Below are positions 26,218-33,404 of a stretch of 64,000 bases of DNA, piece by piece. The position numbers and the translations under genes are program-made. Origin of the DNA: Pirellulales bacterium (GTDB taxonomy: Bacteria; Planctomycetota; Planctomycetia; Pirellulales; JADZDJ01). The stretch lies in NCBI GenBank assembly GCA_035499655.1, contig DATJYL010000064.1, positions 1 through 64,000 of the forward strand. The letters are read 5' to 3'. The notes under the pieces were generated by a model. It did not search any database. It had not been told where the DNA came from and worked only from the letters and a program-made list of their open reading frames with translations. Position 1 is the first letter of the stretch. Every line of letters begins with the position of its first letter.

Positions 26218-26928
26218 ATGGCTGATGAAGATTTTGATCTCGAACGTTTGGCCGTCTACCTGCACCTCACGCCGGCCCAAGTCAACCGCTTAGCGGAGCG
26301 CGGTAAACTTCCCGGCCGCAAAGTGCATGGCCAATGGCGATTTTCCCAGGCCCAGGTGCATCATTGGTTGGAAAACCGCATCGGCCTTTCGGACCAGGAA
26401 GAATTGCAGCACGTGGAAGCCATCGTGCGGCCCGCCACGGGTTATCTGCACAAGCTCAGCGCCATCGCAGAAATTCTGCCGCTAGCGGCCATCGAAGTTC
26501 CCCTGCTGGCAAAAACCCGCAATTCGGTCATCACTTCGATGACCGAAGTCGCTGCCCGCACCGGCCTGTTGTGGGATCCGCCAAAAATGGCCGAAGCGGT
26601 CCGAGCCCGGGAAGATATGCACCCCACCGCCTTGGAAATTGGCGTCGCGCTGATGCACCCACGCCGCCCCATGACCAGCATTTTGGGTGAAGCGTTTTTG
26701 GCCTTCGGGCGCACCGAAAAAGCCATTCCGTTTGGCGGCCGCAGCGGATTGCTCACTGATTTGTTCTTTCTCATCTGCTCGACCGACGACCGTGGCCACT
26801 TGCAAACTCTGGCGCGCTTGAGCCGCCTGATCGTCGATCCCTCACTGCTTGCGGCGCTGCGTGCCGCACCCGATGCCGCTATGGTTCATCAAGCCTTCCA
26901 GTCCGCCGAAGCAAAGTTGAGAGAATAA
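26218..26928 (+). CDS. HTH (excisionase-like) domain fused to PTS EIIA-Ntr-like domain
   Basis: The ATG at 26218 gives 236 residues. The first 55 (LERLAVYLHLTPAQVNRLAERG, then GQWRFSQAQVHHWLENR) form a MerR/excisionase-type DNA-binding helix-turn-helix. Residues from about 85 match the PtsN/EIIA nitrogen-type fold: VITSMTEVAARTGL, then ALEIGVALMHPRR, where the His lies where the phosphorylated His occurs (usual IPH context), and DLFFLICSTDDRGHLQTLARLSRLI. It is probably a regulator whose DNA binding responds to phosphotransfer or a ligand. No PTS transporter gene is nearby. The longer upstream frame lacks domain support. Confidence 0.82.
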   Translation: MADEDFDLERLAVYLHLTPAQVNRLAERGKLPGRKVHGQWRFSQAQVHHWLENRIGLSDQEELQHVEAIVRPATGYLHKLSAIAEILPLAAIEVPLLAKTRNSVITSMTEVAARTGLLWDPPKMAEAVRAREDMHPTALEIGVALMHPRRPMTSILGEAFLAFGRTEKAIPFGGRSGLLTDLFFLICSTDDRGHLQTLARLSRLIVDPSLLAALRAAPDAAMVHQAFQSAEAKLRE

Positions 26929-26978
26929 ACCGCCAAGCATTACACGTCGCTCGCGTCCATTCAACGGATCACACGTCC

Positions 26979-27890
26979 ATGTATTCTTCCTTTCCCATTC
27001 TGTTCGTCGGCCGCGCCGATCAACCCGAATTGCGCGCAGCCGCCGCTTGGCTTAGCACCCATGGCGCAACGCTGGCCGACGATTTTCCCGCCGCCTTAAA
27101 TCTCCTCAGCGACGGCGATTGTTCACCGGCCTTAATCGTACTGGCCGAGTTCTTCCCGCCCCGCCTTACCAATTGCCAACTGCACGCCTTGCGCCAATCC
27201 GCGCCGCTGGCCAAAATCTTCCGCTTGTTGGGCCCCTGGTTCGAGGGCGAAGTTCGCACCGCACACCCGCTCCCTGCCACGCTGCGAACGTATTGGCATC
27301 AATGGGCCCCCCGATTGCAGCGACCCCTGGAACAATTCTGCTCCAACCAGATTTCGGCACATACGCCTTTTGAATCCACATGGTCGTTGCCCATTACCGC
27401 CGGCGATGACGAGCAGTTGCTGGCCGCGCTCGACGATTGTGGGCTGCCTTGCGCCGAAGTCAAACGCAGCGATGTCCTAAGCGATAACTTTTCCGCCCCG
27501 CTCGCGCAGCCCGCCAATTTCTGCGCCCCATTGATTGCCGTCATCGCCCAGCATCGCGAAACCGCTCAATCGCTGCGCGATTTGTGCGCCCAGCGCGGGT
27601 GGAAAACGGTCTGGCTGCGGACGCCGCCGACTGAAACCCCATTAAAGGTCGACGTGATTTTATTCGATTCCATCTCCGGCTCGCCGGCGGAGCTGGAAAC
27701 CGTGGCGCGGCTAAAGGCCGTTTCCGGCGGTGCCCCACTCGTGGCGCTGCAAGGTTTTCCCCGGGCCGATGACATCCGCCGTTGGCAAACCGCCGGCGCC
27801 GCGGCACTCGTCTCCAAGCCATTCCTGGCCGAAGATCTGTTCTGGCAAATCGAGCAATTTCTCCCACATTCCGTCGCCGCAACCGTATGA
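26979..27890 (+). CDS. Degenerate response-regulator receiver-like protein
   Basis: A 303-residue soluble protein. The C-terminal 120 residues (APLIAVIAQHRETAQSLRDLC, VDVILFDSISGSPAELETVARLKA, GGAPLVALQGFPRADDIRRWQTAGAAALVSKPF) follow the beta-alpha pattern of a receiver domain, with Asp in LFDS and Lys in SKPF near the phosphorylation and switch-Lys positions. The N-terminal half (PILFVGRADQPELRAAAAW) may be a second, more decayed receiver. No output domain is seen. It starts 50 bp after the HTH-PTS gene, so the two may be one operon. The acidic pocket is incomplete, so phosphorylation is doubtful. Confidence 0.5.
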   Translation: MYSSFPILFVGRADQPELRAAAAWLSTHGATLADDFPAALNLLSDGDCSPALIVLAEFFPPRLTNCQLHALRQSAPLAKIFRLLGPWFEGEVRTAHPLPATLRTYWHQWAPRLQRPLEQFCSNQISAHTPFESTWSLPITAGDDEQLLAALDDCGLPCAEVKRSDVLSDNFSAPLAQPANFCAPLIAVIAQHRETAQSLRDLCAQRGWKTVWLRTPPTETPLKVDVILFDSISGSPAELETVARLKAVSGGAPLVALQGFPRADDIRRWQTAGAAALVSKPFLAEDLFWQIEQFLPHSVAATV

Positions 27891-27909
27891 ATAAAATCTG
27901 GTTCAAACG

Positions 27910-28644
27910 TCACGCTTCCGCAAACTCGTCCACTTCCACGCGCATAATTTCGCGTTGCCATTGCGGTTCGTGAATCGGCCAGGCACGAATGGCCGGCGGA
28001 CCGTCGTCGTAAATCGCCTGGCAAGTTTCATGGGCCTGGCGGCGACATCGAAGTTCGCGCTCCCCGGGCGGCGGCAAACGATAGGCGGCATTCGTCTTCC
28101 GCCAAGTTAGCTGATTCTGATCGTACACTGCTACAATCACCGGGGACGAAAAATCGAGCATCCGCCGCCCAAGCAGCTCGTGGCTGGCCGTGGCGTAAAT
28201 CTCCTTCAATCGAAATAAATCCCACCCACATTCGTTTCCGTCGCGCTGGAACTGCTTGTGCGGCAACAACAGCCGCGCGGCCATGCCGTTGGCAATCATC
28301 TCCCGCGCCTGCTGCGGAGCTAAATGGGCATCGACCTCCAATTCTGCAAACACGTGCTCCGCCAGGGCTTCGCCAATTTCATGCGCCACCGCCCAGTGCA
28401 GCCGTTCCGGGCGCGGATCGTGCTTCACAAAAATCGACGGCGCATTTCTCCCATTCGGCGTGGCTAAATTCACCAACCGCGCCCGCCCCTGCTGCCGATC
28501 GTCCCAGGCCACGTTCAATCCCAACCGCTGCGCCAACCCCACGGCGTCCACCGGCGGAGTCGCCCAGTGCGCCGTCTTCAGCGCTTCCCGGGCCACAATA
28601 TCCAGGGCCACAGCCATTTCTTCCTGAGAGATTTCCGGCAGCAT
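27910..28644 (-). CDS. ImmA/IrrE-like zinc peptidase
   Basis: A 244-residue protein of the ImmA/IrrE type. The motif HEIGE at 88-92 replaces the usual HEIGH, with another His at residue 97; AREMIANGMAARLLLPH after it matches the conserved helix that carries the third ligand region. An N-terminal helical segment (ALDIVAREALKTAH) resembles the DNA-binding-like start of these proteins. Such enzymes cut or sense XRE-type repressors. A XRE gene lies 3 kb away in the neighbouring island. The changed His means zinc binding may use His97, or be weak. Its GC content matches the chromosome rather than the island. Confidence 0.75.
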   Translation of the reverse strand: MLPEISQEEMAVALDIVAREALKTAHWATPPVDAVGLAQRLGLNVAWDDRQQGRARLVNLATPNGRNAPSIFVKHDPRPERLHWAVAHEIGEALAEHVFAELEVDAHLAPQQAREMIANGMAARLLLPHKQFQRDGNECGWDLFRLKEIYATASHELLGRRMLDFSSPVIVAVYDQNQLTWRKTNAAYRLPPPGERELRCRRQAHETCQAIYDDGPPAIRAWPIHEPQWQREIMRVEVDEFAEA

Positions 28645-28664
28645 GATAACGCCTCACAACGGCT

Positions 28665-28710
28665 TTGCACAACAAATAGTCGTTGCACAATAAAGAAAGA
28701 CGTTGCACAA
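28665..28710. promoter_or_regulatory. Three TTGCACAA direct repeats upstream of the ImmA-like gene
   Basis: TTGCACAA occurs at 28665-28672, 28683-28690 and 28703-28710, with 18- and 20-bp periods, so the copies face nearly the same side of the helix. They lie 21-66 bp upstream of the peptidase start and look like tandem regulator binding sites. Confidence 0.55.
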
Positions 28711-28730
28711 CAATTCAATTTTTTGAATTG
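28711..28730 (-). terminator. Perfect palindrome at the end of the restriction-modification operon
   Basis: CAATTCAA and TTGAATTG pair over eight bases around a four-base T/A loop, covering the stop codon of the specificity gene. It is the probable end of the island operon transcript, although no long T tract follows. Confidence 0.45.
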
Positions 28731-29672
28731 GGATGAAGCCGAGGGTGCAGATAATCCCAATACCGCGAAGAGCGCATTATATTTTCGATTGCGCTTTCGT
28801 CTAGCTTACCGGACTTCGCTGGCAGGGGCACAGTGACGCGCTCGAGCTTCTCTTTGAAGCATTTGCGGTAATAAGAAAATCTCCATTGCTCGCGCCGCAA
28901 CATCACCTGAATGAACAGCAGCGTTGTAATTCGAAGCGGTTGCTTCGGAATGCAAACTGCAACATCGTCCTTTGCGGCAAACTTATATGGATGATATTTC
29001 GCTGCCAACGTCGCTCCATTGAACGCAATGGTTAACCTGTGACTATAGGCATGCTCAACATCGAAATAACCACAAACGCCATTATTTTCCTCGCCGCAGG
29101 ATATAATCGGGACGTTTCCACGGGACAGCACGCCGACGCTGTGGTAGTCACCAGGATGCAGATCAAACAAGTGCCCAAGTGTTATGCGCTCCATTGTCAG
29201 CAACTTTCCATTGTCCTGCGCGGCATTATTATCTGAAACCTCTGGCATGACTTCAGAAATGCTGAATGGAACGTCATCCGGTATTGTAGATGGAATAGAA
29301 AGCCTGCCCAATCGCGATATCAGCGCACGCCAATACCACGAAAATCGCCAACGTAGGCCAAGATTGATATAAGCAGCAGCATAGGCGAGCTGGCTTGCAG
29401 TCATTGGACGTATCCGGCTCAAGCGCTATGATGGAAGTGCCTGCACAGCCATACCCAATGAACGGCGGTACCTGAATTGTTGCCTCACCAAATGCCGAAA
29501 CGGCAATGCCGCGAAATTGATGTACGGTGTCATTGGCCATTGGCCTCACCCAACCCATTACACCGTTATCTGATAAGCCACTAGCGACATAAGGAACGTC
29601 ACCGGGTTTGTGTTTACTAAATAACTCGGACCTTGATCGATGCAAACGAAATACTCTATCGAGTCTCTTCAT
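28715..29672 (-). pseudogene. Frameshifted restriction-modification specificity (S) subunit
   Basis: The reading frame opens with MKRLDRVFRL at 29672 and carries the first target recognition domain (GDVPYVASGLSDNGVMG, IAVSAFG, TSIIALEP). It then continues in a frame shifted by one base near 29410 (RPMTASQLAYAAAYINLGLRWRFSW), through a second recognition domain (LGHLFDLHPGDY, GNVPIISCGEENNGVCGYF, LTIAFNG, DDVAVCIP) to the stop at 28715. Together about 320 residues would form a two-TRD S subunit. Its ATG overlaps the stop of the nuclease-methyltransferase gene (ATGA). The break may be a real inactivation, phase variation or a sequencing error. If real, both cutting and methylation should be lost or altered. 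Confidence 0.78.
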
Positions 29673-31783
29673 TTGTCGAACTCCTCTACCAGCGCTTCTT
29701 TTCCGTATTGAACAAGGAACGCTGCCGTTTGCCTTGCCATTTGTTCTACGGCTTCCGCTAATACTGCTTTGCTTAGCGGTGCAGTATCAAGATAAGCTTC
29801 TGGGAGCAATTCAAGTTGCGGGTCTGAAAAATCTATAGGCGCGGTCTTGTAAAATTGGGGCACGTTAACATGCGTTGTAGGCGAGGCAATAAAACTTTTA
29901 AGAACAGGCAGTACTTCTGGGAGTTGATCGCGTTCTGAACGCGGTGGTACGAATTCTGTCGCTGGCAACCGCTTCGACTTAGAAATAATTTGCCCGTCGT
30001 GTTCAATCATTGCCCAAAACACGGGCTGCTCTGGCGAATGCGGCACCCCTTTTTTGACTATGATCGCGGCAACTTGCTTCATTGCAGCCGGATAGAAGAG
30101 TTTCTCGGGCAAGCTGACAACAGCGAGCAAGCTGTGCTTGGCCAATAGTTCGTCTCGTCGCCAAATAAGTTCGTCTCGTGATCCGAATAATATATTGAGC
30201 GGTAATAGGCAAAACAGTATTTTTCCATCAACCATAGTAGAAAGCGCTTGCGAGACAAAACGATATTCTTTGTCTGTGCTTCCCTTCAGCGCAAATGGTG
30301 GGTTCATCAAAACCCGCGTTATTGGCTCATTTCCTTCTGATGGTTGGTTTTGAGCATATTGCGCTGTCGCATGACCGTTAACAGATCGCTTTGTTAAGTA
30401 CGTACTAAAAGCATTGCCTTCGACAATGTTGTTTTTTCCATCACCTCGAAAAATCATATTCACAATTGCGAGTGCTGCGACAGCGGATTCCTGTTCTATG
30501 CCAAAAATATTGTATTTCTTAAACCGCTCTTGCTGTTGGCTTGTGCTGTTCCTGCGAACATGATCAAACGCGGCAACTAAAAATCCGCCAGTTCCGCATG
30601 CTGGATCGAGAACAATGTCATCGCTAGAAACACCGATTGCTTCCACGCCAAAACGTGTGATGTGTCTTGGCGTCAACACAATCCCGATTTCCTTCGCTCC
30701 ATTTCCGTACTTTAGAAATACCTCGTAGAACTGCCCAAGAACGTCAGTACTGGAATTCATAGCAGAACGAATGTTTAAGTTCTGCAATTCTTGTATCGTT
30801 TTTACTAATGCAGCTTTGAATTTAACGTGATTAGTTGTATTGGTTGGTGGAAGAATTCGAACAAATGGCGCGAAATCTGGCTTGCCGTGCTGCCGTAGTA
30901 TCGCTTCGCTGCGAGTGTTAATTTCGCCAATTAAGACCGAGAGTTTTGTATCTAGATTTGGCGGTTCGTCAATTACTGACAGAAGCAATGCCGCCATAGT
31001 TTTTGCGCGATCATTCTTATTGATTCCACCAATATGCAAAATCTCATTTATTCTCTCAGCGGCATTCAAAAATAACCGTTGTGGCGGCGAATATTCGTGA
31101 ACATCTTCGGTGTTGTTATCGACAAGGAACTGCGCTTGTTGCGGTGACAACAAACCAGTTGCCGGACGGCCATTGATTGTTACATCGTGCCATTCACCAT
31201 CAATCCGAATAGTTGTACGGATTAGATAGCCGTGATCCTCAGTTCCGGCCAAGCCGGTCGCTAGTACAGCCCGCAACTTTCCGGGAATGTCATTTATTTT
31301 TTGGCAATAATCGTCCTGCGCTTCCGAAAGTGCCTTAGATAAGTCTTTGCGAAGGGCCTTGGCTTCGATTACCCACAAAATGTCTTCGCGTACTTTGATT
31401 ACATTTTCTGGCCGACTTTTATCGAACGCACTTTTAATACCGGCATGGCCGAGGCATTGGTTTTGCGTCCAAACCTGCCCACCCGTATTAGAATTAGGGT
31501 TTTTTACAATCCAGCCAAGATCGCGTAATTGATCACGTATAAACCCGTAAGCTTCGACTTCAGTTGCCGGATCAACCAGCAGCCGTTGAATAGGCGGCGC
31601 TAGTCCTTTACCAGCTTGGTGATCTTCACGCCGATCGCCTTTGCGAACTTTCGTAGGGTTCCGATTTGCGGATTGTGGCTTTGAAGGAATTGCGATACCC
31701 CCTGTCGAGCGGAATTTACTTTGAAGCCCATTCGCTCCCCTAGCTCCTGCGTTTTCATTCCGGCGGCTTTTTTTCTTACCCAA
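29669..31783 (-). CDS. Restriction nuclease-adenine methyltransferase fusion, type IIB/IIG-like
   Basis: A polypeptide of up to 704 residues. About 65-160 is a nuclease domain with PE at 125-126 and EAK at 140-142, a PD-(D/E)XK pattern also related to the HsdR N-terminus. A helical region follows. The N6-adenine methyltransferase core has the SAM motif DPACGTGGF at 393-401 and the catalytic NPPF at 494-497. With the downstream S gene and no separate HsdR, this matches the BcgI-like architecture in which one chain cuts and methylates. The start is uncertain: only a TTG at 31783, inside the XRE gene, is available, and no ATG or GTG lies in frame before residue 70. Base composition is more AT-rich than in the surrounding genes. 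Confidence 0.85.
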   Translation of the reverse strand: MGKKKSRRNENAGARGANGLQSKFRSTGGIAIPSKPQSANRNPTKVRKGDRREDHQAGKGLAPPIQRLLVDPATEVEAYGFIRDQLRDLGWIVKNPNSNTGGQVWTQNQCLGHAGIKSAFDKSRPENVIKVREDILWVIEAKALRKDLSKALSEAQDDYCQKINDIPGKLRAVLATGLAGTEDHGYLIRTTIRIDGEWHDVTINGRPATGLLSPQQAQFLVDNNTEDVHEYSPPQRLFLNAAERINEILHIGGINKNDRAKTMAALLLSVIDEPPNLDTKLSVLIGEINTRSEAILRQHGKPDFAPFVRILPPTNTTNHVKFKAALVKTIQELQNLNIRSAMNSSTDVLGQFYEVFLKYGNGAKEIGIVLTPRHITRFGVEAIGVSSDDIVLDPACGTGGFLVAAFDHVRRNSTSQQQERFKKYNIFGIEQESAVAALAIVNMIFRGDGKNNIVEGNAFSTYLTKRSVNGHATAQYAQNQPSEGNEPITRVLMNPPFALKGSTDKEYRFVSQALSTMVDGKILFCLLPLNILFGSRDELIWRRDELLAKHSLLAVVSLPEKLFYPAAMKQVAAIIVKKGVPHSPEQPVFWAMIEHDGQIISKSKRLPATEFVPPRSERDQLPEVLPVLKSFIASPTTHVNVPQFYKTAPIDFSDPQLELLPEAYLDTAPLSKAVLAEAVEQMARQTAAFLVQYGKEALVEEFDK

Positions 31784-31854
31784 AGCTCTTTGGCTTTGAG
31801 CATTGCTGGATCGACTGGTTCGCCGTTTTTCCCATACCTATGTCTATATCTCAT
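31600..31854 (-). CDS. XRE-family helix-turn-helix regulator
   Basis: An 84-residue protein from the ATG at 31854 (MRYRHRYGKNGEP). KTQELGERMGFKVNSARQGVSQFLQ forms the helix-turn-helix, and NPQIGTLRKFAKAIGVKI is the typical closing part of Cro/CI-like domains. It lies directly upstream of the nuclease-methyltransferase gene and overlaps its annotated start, so it may be the control protein of this restriction-modification operon. Three palindromes around and upstream of its start could be its operators. Confidence 0.82.
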   Translation of the reverse strand: MRYRHRYGKNGEPVDPAMLKAKELWVRKKAAGMKTQELGERMGFKVNSARQGVSQFLQSHNPQIGTLRKFAKAIGVKITKLVKD

Positions 31855-31861
31855 AGACTTA
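31839..31861. promoter_or_regulatory. Imperfect operator overlapping the XRE start
   Basis: TATGTCTAT and ATAGACTTA pair with one mismatch across a short gap that overlaps the XRE start codon. The half-site TATGTCTAT is the same as in the perfect palindrome at 31912. Confidence 0.5.
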
Positions 31862-31884
31862 ATTATGTCAAATTCTCCTCGCCT

Positions 31885-31903
31885 TGTCAATATGTTATTG
31901 ACA
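31885..31903. promoter_or_regulatory. Palindrome TGTCAATA-tgt-TATTGACA
   Basis: A perfect eight-base inverted repeat with a three-base centre in the spacer between the divergent XRE and transposase genes. It may be a second regulator site or part of a promoter. Confidence 0.5.
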
Positions 31904-31911
31904 TATCAGAA

Positions 31912-31934
31912 TATGTCTATATGATATAGACATA
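31912..31934. promoter_or_regulatory. Perfect 23-bp palindrome in the divergent spacer
   Basis: TATGTCTATAT and ATATAGACATA form a perfect 11-base inverted repeat around a single G. It lies 26 bp before the transposase start and shares its half-site with the operator at 31839, so one regulator could control both divergent transcripts. Confidence 0.6.
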
Positions 31935-31960
31935 CGCAGCAAGCAAAAGGAGATTATCCA

Positions 31961-33361
31961 ATGAACGAACGTGAACAACGCGGGTTGATGATTGCGGCTT
32001 CATGCCGGATTAAAAAGAGGGGCCAAGTCTGGCTCGTGCCATCCCAAGCAGTCAATGGGAAGAAGTATACCGTTTCCCTCGATTCTGAACAGCCGCATTG
32101 CACTTGCCCCGATCACGAAACGCGCGGCTGCCTCTGTAAACACATTTATGCCGCTCGCATCGTCTACGAACGCGAATATTCCGATGACGGCGTGATGATG
32201 ACGGAAACGGAATCACTCACGATCCAAACGACACGAAAAACATATCCGCAGAATTGGACAGCCTATAACACTGCGCAAACTGGCGAAAAGGCGACGTTGC
32301 AGGTTTTGCTCCATGAACTGTGCTCTGGCATTCCGCAGCCCAAGGCAGGGATTGGACCGCCACGGCTACCAATCGGCGATGCAATTTTTGTTGCCTGCTT
32401 CAAAGTTTATTCCATGCTCAGCGGGAGGCGATGCATTAGCGACCTCTGCGACGCCCAAGCCAAAGGCTACATTCGCCGCGTTCCGCATTTTAACTCGATC
32501 TTCAATGTTTTCGACGCTCCAGGAACCGGGACGATCCTAACGCGGTTAATCGCTCAGTCAGCGGCACCGCTGGCGGCTTTGGAATCGAAGTTTGCGGTTG
32601 ATTCGTCTGGCTTCAGTGGTTGCAAGTTTGACCGCTGGTATGACTACCGCTGGGGCGGTGAAATCAAGGAAATGCGAAGCTGGGTTAAATGTCACGCAAT
32701 GATAGGCTGTTTAACTAACGTCGTCACAGCCTGCGAAGTGCTTGATAAAGAAAGCGCCGATTCGCCCATGCTAAAACCGCTAATGAACGAGACTGCCAAA
32801 CAGTTCAAGATCGGCGATTTGTGCGCCGACGCTGCCTATCTCAGCGAAAACAACCTGCAATCTATCGCCGATATCGGGGGCAGCGGCTTCATTGCCTTCA
32901 AAAGAAATTCCACTGCCTCACGCCCCGGTGTGTGGAATAAATCATTCCACTTATTCAACCTTCACCGCGAAGAGTTTTTGGCTCGCTATCATCAACGCAG
33001 CAACATTGAATCCACGTTCTCAATGATTAAGCGCAAGTTCGGCGACAGCGTAAGAAGCAAAGGCGACCTCGCAATGAAAAACGAAGTCCTGGCGAAAGTG
33101 CTGTGCCACAATTTGTGCTGCTTGATACAATCGATGGAAGAGTTTGGGCTTTGCATAATATCTCACGTCAAGCCACAAAATGATGAAGATTGCAGCGGTG
33201 CTGTCGCAACAGATCGCGACGGCACCATCGTTTTTGTGCAAAGCCGCCTCACAACTATACATATGTATATATCTAGAAGCCGGCTCTGTCAAGGAGTCCA
33301 GCGCGGGACTTTTCCAGCGTATTCGTCCACTCGCCAGCGCGTCCTCTTTCGGATAAGATGA
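31961..33361 (+). CDS. SWIM zinc-finger DDE transposase
   Basis: A 466-residue protein. The N-terminus has a SWIM motif, C47-x-C49 then C59-x-H61. The core is a DDE/RNase H-fold transposase resembling the IS4/IS5/IS1182 group: D214 in AVDSSGF, D290 in CADAAYLS and E350 in SNIESTFSMIKRKFG. AAAGGAG at 31946-31952 is its ribosome binding site. The last 25 residues look unlike a transposase and may read out of the element into chromosomal sequence. A weak 14-base similarity (12 matches) between the left spacer near 31923 and the inverted right side near 33260-33273 may mark element ends. I see no clear target duplication. Confidence 0.8.
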   Translation: MNEREQRGLMIAASCRIKKRGQVWLVPSQAVNGKKYTVSLDSEQPHCTCPDHETRGCLCKHIYAARIVYEREYSDDGVMMTETESLTIQTTRKTYPQNWTAYNTAQTGEKATLQVLLHELCSGIPQPKAGIGPPRLPIGDAIFVACFKVYSMLSGRRCISDLCDAQAKGYIRRVPHFNSIFNVFDAPGTGTILTRLIAQSAAPLAALESKFAVDSSGFSGCKFDRWYDYRWGGEIKEMRSWVKCHAMIGCLTNVVTACEVLDKESADSPMLKPLMNETAKQFKIGDLCADAAYLSENNLQSIADIGGSGFIAFKRNSTASRPGVWNKSFHLFNLHREEFLARYHQRSNIESTFSMIKRKFGDSVRSKGDLAMKNEVLAKVLCHNLCCLIQSMEEFGLCIISHVKPQNDEDCSGAVATDRDGTIVFVQSRLTTIHMYISRSRLCQGVQRGTFPAYSSTRQRVLFRIR

Positions 33362-33404
33362 AGAACTTGCACACACCGCCATAATTCCCGATCGAGGCCC
33401 CGTT

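Noticed and set aside
28715-31783. Classical type I restriction system
   Set aside because: There is no HsdR gene, and the methyltransferase carries its own nuclease domain, so a type IIB/IIG-like arrangement fits better.
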